A stretch of DNA of 64,000 bases, taken from assembly GCA_947488615.1 (NCBI GenBank), contig CANKZU010000004.1:1-64000 (forward strand). Direction: 5' to 3'. Positions 11,196 through 19,921 of this stretch are shown piece by piece. Position 1 is the stretch's first letter. The number at the start of each line of letters is the position of its first letter. Below the pieces are notes generated by a model. The model saw only the letters and a list, made by a program, of their open reading frames with translations, ran no database searches and was not told the origin of the DNA. The translations under genes and the position numbers were made by a program. The DNA comes from an uncultured Aurantimonas sp. Lineage in GTDB: Bacteria > Pseudomonadota > Alphaproteobacteria > Rhizobiales > Rhizobiaceae.

Positions 11196-12104
11196 ATGGA
11201 ACAGCCGAACCTGCCTGAAGGGCTGCCGGACGACATCGAAGCCAAGAAGGCAACCGCACGGGCCTGGTTCGAGGTATTGCGTGATCGAATCTGCGGCGTT
11301 TTCGAGGAAATCGAGGCCGAGTTCGGCGAAGAAACCGGGCTCTCAGCGGGCCGCTTCGAACGCGCCGAATGGTCGCGGGAAGGCGATGGCGGCGGCGGCC
11401 TAATGTCGATGATGCACGGTCGGGTATTTGAAAAGGTCGGCGTCCACACCTCGACCGTCCATGGCGAATTCTCGCCGGAGTTCCGCAAGCAGATCCCCGG
11501 CGCAGAGCAGGACCCGACCTTCTGGGCGTCCGGCATCTCGCTGATCGCCCATCTGCGCAATCCCAATGTGCCGGCGGTCCACATGAACACGCGCATGGTG
11601 GTGACGACCCGGCAGTGGTTCGGCGGCGGTGCGGACCTGACCCCGACGCTCGACCGGCGCCGCACCGACGACGATCGCGACACCCTCGGCTTTCACAAAG
11701 CGTTGAAATTCGTCTGCGACCGGCACGGAGATGTCGCCGACTACACGCGCTTCAAGGAATGGTGCGACGAGTATTTCTACCTGCCGCACCGGGGCGAGGC
11801 GCGCGGCGTCGGCGGTATTTTCTATGATTGGCTGCACTCGTCCGAGGAGCAAGGCGGCTGGGACGCCGACTTCGCCTTCACCCGCGACGTCGGCAAGGCG
11901 TTTCTCGTGGTCTATCCGCACATCGTGCGCCACAACGTCGTCCAGCCATACACCGAGGCGGATCGGGAGGAGCAGCTGATCCGCCGTGGCCGGTATGTCG
12001 AATATAACTTGCTTTACGACCGCGGCACGCTGTTCGGCCTCAAGACCGGCGGCAACGTTGCCTCGATCCTGTCGTCGATGCCGCCGATTGTGAAGTGGCC
12101 CTGA
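11196..12104 (+). CDS. hemF: oxygen-dependent coproporphyrinogen-III oxidase
   Basis: A 302-residue enzyme that oxidatively decarboxylates two propionates of coproporphyrinogen III to give protoporphyrinogen IX, using O2. Family motifs are clear: [48 protein letters not shown] ([13 protein letters not shown]), IFYDWL and the C-terminal [15 protein letters not shown]. The ATG at 11196 begins MEQPNLPEG and gives the usual length. Single rightward gene. Confidence 0.96.
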   Translation: MEQPNLPEGLPDDIEAKKATARAWFEVLRDRICGVFEEIEAEFGEETGLSAGRFERAEWSREGDGGGGLMSMMHGRVFEKVGVHTSTVHGEFSPEFRKQIPGAEQDPTFWASGISLIAHLRNPNVPAVHMNTRMVVTTRQWFGGGADLTPTLDRRRTDDDRDTLGFHKALKFVCDRHGDVADYTRFKEWCDEYFYLPHRGEARGVGGIFYDWLHSSEEQGGWDADFAFTRDVGKAFLVVYPHIVRHNVVQPYTEADREEQLIRRGRYVEYNLLYDRGTLFGLKTGGNVASILSSMPPIVKWP

Positions 12105-12191
12105 CTTGTAATTTTTTAACGAAATGTAAATGTGTTTAAATGATTCGGCGTTTCGCGAATCGTATGTGTAGCTGATCAGGGAGGATCGTTC

Positions 12192-12368
12192 ATGTACGAA
12201 TTAGACTGTGCCGGTATCATTCCCGGCTGCCATCGTGTCATCCGTGCGGAGAGCCAGGCCGAAGTGGTTCGGCGGGCCGTCGTTCAGGCCAAGCAGCTCG
12301 GCGTCGATCGGATTTCACTGACGATGCTGGATTCGTTCCGGATGAAGACCCACGAGCTGTTGAACTAG
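12192..12368 (+). CDS. DUF1059-like small protein
   Basis: A 58-residue protein beginning MYELDCAGIIPGCHRVIRAE with a strong GGGAGG ribosome site. The cysteine-containing N-terminus (DCAGIIPGC) and following helix resemble the DUF1059 family of small stress-related proteins of unknown function. It is followed at once by a strong terminator, so it forms a monocistronic unit. Confidence 0.75.
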   Translation: MYELDCAGIIPGCHRVIRAESQAEVVRRAVVQAKQLGVDRISLTMLDSFRMKTHELLN

Positions 12369-12398
12369 GCTGCTCGGTTAAGGCCATATGAGACTGCG

Positions 12399-12424
12399 AA
12401 GCGGGCCGACGGCCCGCTTTTTTG
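12399..12424 (+). terminator. rho-independent terminator after the DUF1059 gene
   Basis: Stem AAGCGGGCC-GAC-GGCCCGCTT followed by a T run. It ends the 58-residue gene and lies about 30 bases beyond the end of the convergent CCA gene. The A tract on the 5' side may let it work in both directions. Confidence 0.85.
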
Positions 12425-12452
12425 TTGCGTGGATTGCAGTGCGCCGGCTCTG

Positions 12453-13694
12453 TCAAAGGCGGGACATCAAGGTCTCGCTGTCGAGCACGAAACCGCTCTC
12501 GGCCCAGAGCCGGCGAAGCCGGTTCAGCGCCTCGCCCATGTCGGGTCCCGGCTCGATGCCCACTCGTTTCAGATCCTCGCCATTGACCGGAAATTCCGGC
12601 GGATCGAAGCGTTCAGCCGCGTCGAGCTGGCGAGTCAGCGTCGCGACCGCCGTCAGCGATTGCGACGTCCCTTCAGCCTTCGTCCGCGCCGCCGCGAGGC
12701 CAAGGCGCAGCCGATCGACGATCGACGATCGATCGCCGAAATAAAGCCGGGTGCGCAACGCCGCCTCGCTCTCGTCCGGCCGCACGGGCTCGGCGTGCGC
12801 GAAGGCAACGATGCGGTCGCGCTCGGCGTTGGAAAAGCGCAGTCGCTTGGCCATGTCGGTCAGCCGCGCGGCATCCGGCGGCACGATTGCCGCCAGCCGC
12901 AGCATCGGATCGGCATCCCAGCCGAAGGCCCGCTCGGCGTCGACCAGCGGATGAATGGCGTCGATGCCCCAGCGCTCGGTCTCCGGCAAGACGGCCGTCA
13001 GCACCCCGGTCTGGCGCATCCACAACAGCGCGCGCGATGGGTCGGGGGCTGAGAGGAGTTTGCGCAGCTCGGACCAGATCCGCTCCGGCGAAAGCCCCGC
13101 CAACCCATCCTTCAGCCGCGTCGCCGCCCGGATTCCTTCGGCATCCGGCCGGCCCTTGCCGTAGAAGGCGAAGAACCGGAAGAACCGCAAGATGCGCAGA
13201 TAGTCCTCGCGAATCCGCATCTCGGCATCGCCGATGAAGCGCAGCGTCTGAGTGGAGATGTCAGGGATGCCGCCGACGAGATCGACGACCGTTCCGTCCG
13301 CCCGGCAATACAGCGCGTTGATGGTGAAGTCCCGGCGCTCGGCGTCGGCCTGCCAGTCGCGGCCGAAGCGCACGGTGGCGCGGCGGCCATCGGTGTCGAT
13401 GTCTTTGCGCAGCGTCGTTACCTCGTAGGCCTGATTGGGCGTTACCACAGTCACCGTCCCGTGCTCGATGCCGGTTGGCACGGCGCGGAACCCCGCCGCC
13501 TCGACCCGCCGCACCGTCTCTTCGGGAACGGTGGTCGTCGCCACATCGACGTCGCTGACCGGCTGATCGAGAATCCAGTTGCGTACCGCACCGCCGACGA
13601 TTCGCGCCTCTTCGCCATCGTGCGACAACGCCGACAGAAGCGATTGCAGCGACGCAGAGGTCAGCCAGGGCGCGTCGATCGTCGTCACGGTCAT
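12453..13694 (-). CDS. cca: CCA tRNA nucleotidyltransferase / poly(A) polymerase family
   Basis: A 413-residue class II nucleotidyltransferase. The N-terminal catalytic motifs are IVGGAVRNWILDQPVSDVDVAT, with the DxD metal pair, and the ERRDFTINALY and EDYLRILRFFRF segments are diagnostic. It adds or repairs the 3' CCA of tRNAs; a poly(A) polymerase role cannot be excluded from sequence. It is the third gene of a leftward operon: its ATG overlaps the NUDIX stop (ATGA). Confidence 0.92.
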   Translation of the reverse strand: MTVTTIDAPWLTSASLQSLLSALSHDGEEARIVGGAVRNWILDQPVSDVDVATTTVPEETVRRVEAAGFRAVPTGIEHGTVTVVTPNQAYEVTTLRKDIDTDGRRATVRFGRDWQADAERRDFTINALYCRADGTVVDLVGGIPDISTQTLRFIGDAEMRIREDYLRILRFFRFFAFYGKGRPDAEGIRAATRLKDGLAGLSPERIWSELRKLLSAPDPSRALLWMRQTGVLTAVLPETERWGIDAIHPLVDAERAFGWDADPMLRLAAIVPPDAARLTDMAKRLRFSNAERDRIVAFAHAEPVRPDESEAALRTRLYFGDRSSIVDRLRLGLAAARTKAEGTSQSLTAVATLTRQLDAAERFDPPEFPVNGEDLKRVGIEPGPDMGEALNRLRRLWAESGFVLDSETLMSRL

Positions 13695-14341
13695 GCATAA
13701 AGCCTTTCGTAGAGGGTACGGATGATGCCGGCGGTCACACCCCAGATGAAGCGTTCGCCGAAGGGCATCACATAGTAGCGCCGCTCTGTGCCTTGCCAGA
13801 TGCGGCTTTCCTGGCTGTGATTGGCTTCCGTCATCAAGAATTCGAGCGGCACCTCGAAGACATCCTCGACCTCGGCCGGATTGGCGGCGAGCCGAAAGCC
13901 AGGCCGCACAATCGCGACGACCGGGGTGATGCGAAAGCCGGTGGTGGTCAGGTAGCGCGGCAGTTGGCCGATCGGCTCGACATGACGCGGATCGAGGGCG
14001 ATCTCTTCGGTACTTTCGCGAATTGCCGCAGCTTCCGGCGAGACGTCGTCAGGATCGACGGAGCCGCCGGGAAAGGCGATCTGGCCGGAATGTTTGCGTA
14101 GATGGTCGGCGCGCTTGGTCAGGATCACCGTCGCGCCGTCGGCATGCTCGACGACGGGAACGAGAACCGCCGCCTCGCGCGCCTCGGCCCGCTCCATCAG
14201 CTGGACAAGATCGGGATTGAGGAGGTGGTCGCCATATTCGCGCGTCTCCTCGGCGAGCCACCCACGCATTTCCATTCGTCTGCGCAAATCCGCGGCCGTA
14301 AATCGTGGATGATGTGGCATGTTTCCTAGCATCGCCGTCAT
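13691..14341 (-). CDS. NUDIX hydrolase, CoA pyrophosphatase-like
   Basis: A 216-residue NUDIX protein. The NUDIX box is GGSVDPDDVSPEAAAIREST followed by EE, and an upstream LRKHSGQIAFPGG segment fits the CoA pyrophosphatase (NudL/YeaB) subgroup, which cleaves CoA to phosphopantetheine and 3',5'-ADP. It sits between the DUF1285 and cca genes with ATGA overlaps at both ends, which fixes both boundaries. This order is common in Rhizobiales. Confidence 0.9.
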   Translation of the reverse strand: MTAMLGNMPHHPRFTAADLRRRMEMRGWLAEETREYGDHLLNPDLVQLMERAEAREAAVLVPVVEHADGATVILTKRADHLRKHSGQIAFPGGSVDPDDVSPEAAAIRESTEEIALDPRHVEPIGQLPRYLTTTGFRITPVVAIVRPGFRLAANPAEVEDVFEVPLEFLMTEANHSQESRIWQGTERRYYVMPFGERFIWGVTAGIIRTLYERLYA

Positions 14342-14922
14342 ATGTCGTGCGCCTCGGGCGGGATGTCGAACAGAGCGCCGCCCGAACGGACGACATGGCG
14401 GCCGCCATCAGCCATCGGCTCGATGAAATCGGCCAGATCGAAAGCCAGTGCCCGTGTCAGCCGCGCCTCCAAGCGGCCACGCACCGTCACATAGGGTCGA
14501 AATTCGCCGCTTTCGCCGATGGCAAAGCGCAGCGGGTGATCGGGACCGGCCTCGACGACGTCGCCGACATTGGTGCGAAAGTTCAAAACCGGCTCGCCGT
14601 GCCTGAGCTCCCGGCTCATCTCGACGGCGTGAAAGTGCGCGTCCTCGACGGTAATCCCCAGCTTTTCCACCGGCGTCACCAGATAGGTGCGGCCATCCTC
14701 GTCCTTGCGCAGCACGGTGGAGAACAGCCGCACCAAGGCCGGCCGGCCGATCGGCGATCCCATATAAGTCCAGCTGCCGTCGGCGCGGATCACCAAGTCG
14801 ATGTCGCCGCAATAGGCCGGATTCCAACGCTCGACGGGCGGCGCGCCCTTGCCGGCACGCTCGGCGCGGGAGATGAGCGCCGCAAGGCTGATGCCGCCGG
14901 CTTTCGGTGTCGCCTCTTGCAT
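14338..14922 (-). CDS. DUF1285 domain protein
   Basis: A 194-residue cytosolic protein of the DUF1285 family: PVERWNPAYCGDIDLVIRADG, TYMGSPIGRPALVRLFSTVL and LVTPVEKLGI are typical. The start at 14922 follows AAGGGGAG at the right spacing, better than the in-frame ATG at 14943. First gene of the DUF1285-NUDIX-cca operon. Function unknown. Confidence 0.88.
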   Translation of the reverse strand: MQEATPKAGGISLAALISRAERAGKGAPPVERWNPAYCGDIDLVIRADGSWTYMGSPIGRPALVRLFSTVLRKDEDGRTYLVTPVEKLGITVEDAHFHAVEMSRELRHGEPVLNFRTNVGDVVEAGPDHPLRFAIGESGEFRPYVTVRGRLEARLTRALAFDLADFIEPMADGGRHVVRSGGALFDIPPEAHDI

Positions 14923-15116
14923 GTTTCTCCCCTTCCGCGGCAATCGGTCCCATATAGGGGCCGGTCTTATTTTGGCCGGGCTTCGCAGTCACGAAATAGT
15001 TGCCGGCCCCTTCCTTGCCAGGAGCGGCAGGAGCCGTTTCCATGTTACGATTCCGCCTCGGTTACGCGCCCTCCCGACGCGGCACCCAGCGACAATTCCT
15101 CGACGGAGAACTCCTG

Positions 15117-16127
15117 ATGACGATGATGCAGCCCCAGGAGGCGACCCTCGGCAACGACGCGGTGATCGCCTTGGCGGAAACAGCCCTCGCCGATATCGGC
15201 AAGGTGCGCGAGTCGGTCGGCCGGGTCATCTTCGGCCAGGAAAGCGTCGTCGAACAGAGCCTCGTCGCCATTCTCGCCGGCGGCCACGCGCTGCTCGTCG
15301 GCGTGCCGGGCCTTGCCAAGACCAAGCTCGTCGACACGCTCGGCGTCGCTCTCGGCCTCGACGCGCGGCGCATCCAGTTCACTCCGGACCTGATGCCGTC
15401 GGACATCGTCGGCACCGAGGTGATGGACCAGGACGAAACCGGACGCCGATCCTTCCGCTATGTAAAAGGCCCGGTCTTCGCCCAGCTCCTGATGGCCGAC
15501 GAGATCAACCGCGCCTCGCCGCGCACCCAGTCGGCGTTGTTGCAGGCGATGCAGGAATATCACGTCACCGTCGCCGGCGAACGCCATGATCTGCCGGCGC
15601 CTTTCCACGTTCTCGCCACACAGAACCCGCTGGAGCAGGAGGGCACTTATCCCCTCCCCGAAGCCCAGCTCGACCGCTTCCTGATGCAGGTCGACGTCTA
15701 TTATCCTGATATCGCGGCCGAGCGCCGCATCCTGTTGGAGACGACCGGCAACGACAGCCAATCGGCCGAGGCGGTGATGACCGCCGAGCGTCTGCGCGAA
15801 ATCCAGTCGCTCATACGCCGCATGCCGGTCGCGGACAGCGTCGTCGAAGCGATCCTCCAGCTTGTGCGTTCGGCACGTCCTGGCAACGGCAACAGCCACG
15901 CCGACACGCATGTCGCATGGGGACCCGGTCCCCGCGCGTCGCAGGCGCTGATGACCTGCGTCAGGGCCCGGGCGCTCTATGACGGCCGTCTCGCGCCGTC
16001 CATCGACGACGTCATGGCACTGGCCGAACCGATCCTGCAACATCGCATGGCGCTCAATTTCTCGGCTCGCGCCGAGGGCATGAGCGTGCGCGACGTAATC
16101 GGCGCGCTGAAGCGCGACGCGGCGTAA
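15117..16127 (+). CDS. MoxR-family AAA+ ATPase
   Basis: A 336-residue MoxR ATPase with Walker A GVPGLAKTKL (about residues 62-71), Walker B LLMADEINRASPRTQSALL, sensor 1 ATQNPLEQEGTYPLPEAQLDRF and a C-terminal lid. MoxR proteins act as chaperone-like ATPases with VWA and DUF58 partners encoded next door. The start at 15117 (MTMMQPQ) follows GGAG; an open frame extends to 15000 without family similarity. First gene of a four-gene operon. Confidence 0.92.
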   Translation: MTMMQPQEATLGNDAVIALAETALADIGKVRESVGRVIFGQESVVEQSLVAILAGGHALLVGVPGLAKTKLVDTLGVALGLDARRIQFTPDLMPSDIVGTEVMDQDETGRRSFRYVKGPVFAQLLMADEINRASPRTQSALLQAMQEYHVTVAGERHDLPAPFHVLATQNPLEQEGTYPLPEAQLDRFLMQVDVYYPDIAAERRILLETTGNDSQSAEAVMTAERLREIQSLIRRMPVADSVVEAILQLVRSARPGNGNSHADTHVAWGPGPRASQALMTCVRARALYDGRLAPSIDDVMALAEPILQHRMALNFSARAEGMSVRDVIGALKRDAA

Positions 16128-16130
16128 GGG

Positions 16131-17057
16131 ATGCCGATCGGCTCGACCGTCGAACTCACCAACGCGCCCGAAGCTCTCGTGCGGGCGCGCCAGCGCGCCG
16201 CGCTGATGCCCGACCTTCTGGTCGAGGCACGGCGCGTCGTCGCGACGGTGATCGCCGGCTGGCACGGACGGCGCCGGCGCGGCGTCGGTGAGAATTTCTG
16301 GCAGTTCCGCCCCTTCGTCCAGGGCGAACAGGTTTCGCGCATCGACTGGCGGCGCTCGGCCCGCGACGACCATGTCTATCTGCGCGATCGCGAATGGGAG
16401 GCGGCCCAGACTGTTTGGCTGTGGGCAGACCCCTCGCCGTCGATGCGCTACCAGTCGAAGGACGCGACGGTCTCGAAGGAATCCCGCGCGCTGGTCATCG
16501 TCCTCGCGCTCGCCGAGATTCTGGCGCGCTCGGGCGAGCGGATCGGCTATCCGGGGGTCATCGACCCGATTTCGGCGCGCAACGCCGCCGAGCGGATCGC
16601 CGCCGCGCTGCTCAACAGCCGGCCGGACGACCCGTTCCCGCCCGCCGATCGGCTGAAGCGCTTCACCGAACTGGTCATCGTCAGCGATCTTCTCGACCCG
16701 GTCGACGACCTCGTCGCCCGTATCGACCGCCTCGGGGGGCGGGGCATCAAGGGCCATGTGATCATGATCGCGGACCCGGCCGAGGAAGTGTTTCCTTATG
16801 TCGGGCGCACCGAATTCCGCGATCCGGAGACCGGGACGAAGCTGACCGCCGGCCGCGCCGAGACCCTGCGCGATGACTACACCACGCTCTACAAGGCGCG
16901 GCGCGAGCACATCGCCGAACATTGCCGGCGGCTTGGCTGGAGCTTCATCGCCCACCGCACCGACCGGCTGGCCTCGGAAGCGCTGGTCGCCGTCCACGGC
17001 CGGCTGAGCGGCGTGCCGCAGGTCATGGGACCGCGATCGAAGGAACCGGCGGCATGA
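16131..17057 (+). CDS. DUF58 domain protein (MoxR partner)
   Basis: A 308-residue DUF58 protein with the hallmark block FWQFRPFVQGEQVSRIDWRR about residues 57-77, and a VWA-like fold (WLWADPSPSMRY) lacking a perfect MIDAS. It starts 3 bases after moxR and overlaps the next gene by ATGA. In MoxR operons DUF58 proteins are the usual second component; role unknown but linked to envelope or stress functions. Confidence 0.88.
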   Translation: MPIGSTVELTNAPEALVRARQRAALMPDLLVEARRVVATVIAGWHGRRRRGVGENFWQFRPFVQGEQVSRIDWRRSARDDHVYLRDREWEAAQTVWLWADPSPSMRYQSKDATVSKESRALVIVLALAEILARSGERIGYPGVIDPISARNAAERIAAALLNSRPDDPFPPADRLKRFTELVIVSDLLDPVDDLVARIDRLGGRGIKGHVIMIADPAEEVFPYVGRTEFRDPETGTKLTAGRAETLRDDYTTLYKARREHIAEHCRRLGWSFIAHRTDRLASEALVAVHGRLSGVPQVMGPRSKEPAA

Positions 17058-19921
17058 TCGGCGGCCTCACCCTGTCCTTCGGCGCGCCGCTGGTGCTGTT
17101 CGGACTTCTGGCGCTGCCGGTCATCTGGTGGCTCCTGAAGCTGACCCCGCCGCGCCCGCAGACCGAGACCTTCCCGCCCCTGCGGATCTTGCAGGAGATC
17201 CTGAAGAGCGAGGAGACTCCGTCGAAGAGCCCGTGGTGGCTGACGCTGTTGCGGCTACTGCTGGCTGCGCTGATCATTTTCGCGCTCGCCGCACCGACGC
17301 TGAACCCGCGCGAAAGCCAGCTGTCCGGCGACGGCCCCTTGGCGCTGCTGGTGGATAATGGCTGGGCGAGCAGCGGCGACTGGGACGCGCGCCGCGCGGC
17401 GGCCGAGGGTCTGATCCGCGAGGCGGGCGACGCCGGCCGGCCGATTTCCCTCGCCTTCACGGCGGAAGGCCCGAGCGACGACGCGACGCCCGTCGAGGCG
17501 GCAACGGCGCTCGAGCGGCTGGCCGCTGCAGCACCGCATCCGGTCCCGACCGACCGCGCGGCGGCGGCCGAACGGATGGCGACGGCGCTGGCCGGCAACA
17601 GCGCGGGCTCGCTCGTCTTCCTCGCCGACGGGCTGGACAGCGCGGAGACCGCCTCGGCGGCACGCAGCCTTGCCGCGCTGGCGCCATCCCAGGCGATCGT
17701 CTATGCACCCGGTATCGAGGGGCTCGTCGGGCTGACGGGGGCCGACAATTCCACCGAAGCGCTGGTCGTCACAGCCGTGCGGCCGAGCGGTGGCACGGAA
17801 GTCAGGACGTTCGCTTTGCGTGCCGTCGACGCGCAGGGCCGCGAGATCGGCCGCGCGCCACTGGAATTCGCCCCCGGCGACAGCACCGCCGAGGCGCGCT
17901 TCGCGATCCCGGTGGAGTTGCGCAACGACATCGCGCGGCTGGAAGTCGACGGGGCGAGCGACGCCGGGGCCGTGCGGCTGGTCGACGACAGTTTTCGCCG
18001 CCGCCGGGTGGCGCTGGTGTCGGGCGAATCCGCCGACGTCGCGCAGCCGCTCTTGTCGCCGCTCTACTACATCACCCGCGCGCTGGAGCCCTTCGCCGAC
18101 CTTGCGCGTCCCGATAGCGCGGACCTTGCCGAGGCCATTCCATCGCTTCTGGAGCGTCGGCCCTCGGTGGTGGTTCTGGCCGACATCGGGGTGCTGCCCG
18201 AGACGGCCGAAACCGCCCTGCAAAAATTCGTCGAGGACGGCGGCTATCTGGTGCGCTTCGCCGGGCCGCGGCTGGCGGCGACCACCGGCGAAGACCCGCT
18301 GGTGCCGGTGCGGCTGCGCACCGGCGAGCGCCAGCTCGGCGGCGCCATGTCCTGGTCGGAGCCGCAAAAGATCGCGCCGCTGGCGGCCGAAAGCCCGTTC
18401 GCGGGGATCACGGTTCCCGGCGACGTCACCGTCACGCGTCAAATCCTGGCCGAGCCCTCGGTCGACCTCGCCAACAAGACCTGGGCGAGCCTTGTCGACG
18501 GCACGCCGCTCGTGACCGCCGAATCCCTCGGCGCCGGAACGATCGTGCTCTTCCACGTCACCGCCGAGGCCACCTGGTCGAACCTGCCGATCTCGGGCGC
18601 CTTCGTCGACATGCTGCGCCGGATCGTTACCCTGTCGCGGGCGAGCGCCAACACCACCGACGGACGCACGGCGGCCGACAGCCTGCCGCCCTACCGCGTC
18701 CTCGACGGTCAGGGGCGTCTGGTGGGTCCGGGCGCCAACGTGCAGCCGCTGCAGCTCGTCGCGGACGGACCGCAGCCGGTGACACTGCAAAACCCGCCGG
18801 GCCTTTACGGCACCGAGGACGGCTATATCGCCCACAATCTCTTGCCGGCGGGCACCGAACTGAAACCCCTGCCCCCGCTCGATCTCGGTGCTCCTTTGCA
18901 GTCGCGCGGCTATGGCGGCGAGGACGCCGTCGATCTGACGCCGTGGCTGTTCGCCGCCGCGCTGGTGTTGTTCGCGCTAGACGCGCTGGCACTCCTGTGG
19001 CTGAACGGAGCTTTCTCGCGGATCGGGACGGCTCTCGCCAACCGCCGCTCGGCCGCACTGCCGATGGTCGCCCTGCTGGCGGCCGTGGCGCTCGCCGCAT
19101 CCGCGAGCCACGCTTTGGCGCAGACTCCGGAGACTGCGGTTGCGGCGAATGCCCCGGACTTCTCCTTCGACGTCGACAAGGCGATCGAGGCCACCGAAAC
19201 CACTCATCTCGCCTATGTCGAGACCGGCGACGGGGCGACCGACGACATCTCCCGCGCCGGCCTCTCGGGCCTCACGCAATACATCGCCGCCAAGACCGCG
19301 CTGGAGCCCGGCCAACCGATGGGCGTCGACATCGCCGCCGACGAACTCGCTTTCTATCCGATCATCTACTGGCCGATCGATCCGGCGGCGGCGATGCCGG
19401 ACCAGGCGGCGGTGAGCCGGATCGACGCTTATATGAAACAGGGCGGGACCGTGCTGTTCGACGTCGCCGACGACACGCTGGCGGGCCTGTCCGGCGGCGG
19501 CGTCTCAGCCGGCCAGCGGCGGCTGCGCGACATCCTCGCCGATCTCGATATCCCGCCGCTGGAGCCGGTGCCGTCGGATCACGTGCTGACCAAGGCATTC
19601 TACATTATGAGCGACTTTCCGGGCCGGCACACCGGGTCCGAGCTGTGGGTGGAATCGCTGGTGCGTGACGCGGACGGGGCCTCGCGGCCGGCGCGCGGCG
19701 GTGACGGGGTGTCCTCGATCATGATCACCGCCAATGACCTCGCCAGCGCCTGGGCGGTCGACGAACAGGGCCTGTTCCTGTTTCCGACGGATTCGTCCGA
19801 CCCCTCGCAGCGCGAATACGCCTACCGGGCGGGGGTCAACATCGTGATGTATGTGCTCACCGGCAACTACAAGGCCGATCAGGTGCATGTGCCGGCCCTG
19901 CTGGAAAGGCTCGGCCAATGA
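17054..19921 (+). CDS. BatA-like membrane protein with C-terminal DUF4159
   Basis: A 955-residue membrane protein. The N-terminus (LSFGAPLVLFGLLALPVIWW, then helix LLRLLLAALIIFALA) is the BatA-type double-helix anchor. A VWA-like and glutamine-amidotransferase-like region follows, then two more helices near residues 635-700. The C-terminal 220 residues match DUF4159 (VDIAADELAFYPIIYWPID, YMKQGGTVLFDVAD). It is coupled to DUF58 upstream and to the next gene by ATGA overlaps. Likely envelope-located; precise role unknown. Confidence 0.85.
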   Translation: MIGGLTLSFGAPLVLFGLLALPVIWWLLKLTPPRPQTETFPPLRILQEILKSEETPSKSPWWLTLLRLLLAALIIFALAAPTLNPRESQLSGDGPLALLVDNGWASSGDWDARRAAAEGLIREAGDAGRPISLAFTAEGPSDDATPVEAATALERLAAAAPHPVPTDRAAAAERMATALAGNSAGSLVFLADGLDSAETASAARSLAALAPSQAIVYAPGIEGLVGLTGADNSTEALVVTAVRPSGGTEVRTFALRAVDAQGREIGRAPLEFAPGDSTAEARFAIPVELRNDIARLEVDGASDAGAVRLVDDSFRRRRVALVSGESADVAQPLLSPLYYITRALEPFADLARPDSADLAEAIPSLLERRPSVVVLADIGVLPETAETALQKFVEDGGYLVRFAGPRLAATTGEDPLVPVRLRTGERQLGGAMSWSEPQKIAPLAAESPFAGITVPGDVTVTRQILAEPSVDLANKTWASLVDGTPLVTAESLGAGTIVLFHVTAEATWSNLPISGAFVDMLRRIVTLSRASANTTDGRTAADSLPPYRVLDGQGRLVGPGANVQPLQLVADGPQPVTLQNPPGLYGTEDGYIAHNLLPAGTELKPLPPLDLGAPLQSRGYGGEDAVDLTPWLFAAALVLFALDALALLWLNGAFSRIGTALANRRSAALPMVALLAAVALAASASHALAQTPETAVAANAPDFSFDVDKAIEATETTHLAYVETGDGATDDISRAGLSGLTQYIAAKTALEPGQPMGVDIAADELAFYPIIYWPIDPAAAMPDQAAVSRIDAYMKQGGTVLFDVADDTLAGLSGGGVSAGQRRLRDILADLDIPPLEPVPSDHVLTKAFYIMSDFPGRHTGSELWVESLVRDADGASRPARGGDGVSSIMITANDLASAWAVDEQGLFLFPTDSSDPSQREYAYRAGVNIVMYVLTGNYKADQVHVPALLERLGQ

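Noticed and set aside
15045..16997. A 650-codon bottom-strand ORF opposite moxR and DUF58
   Set aside because: Shadow ORF across two well supported genes; no family resemblance.
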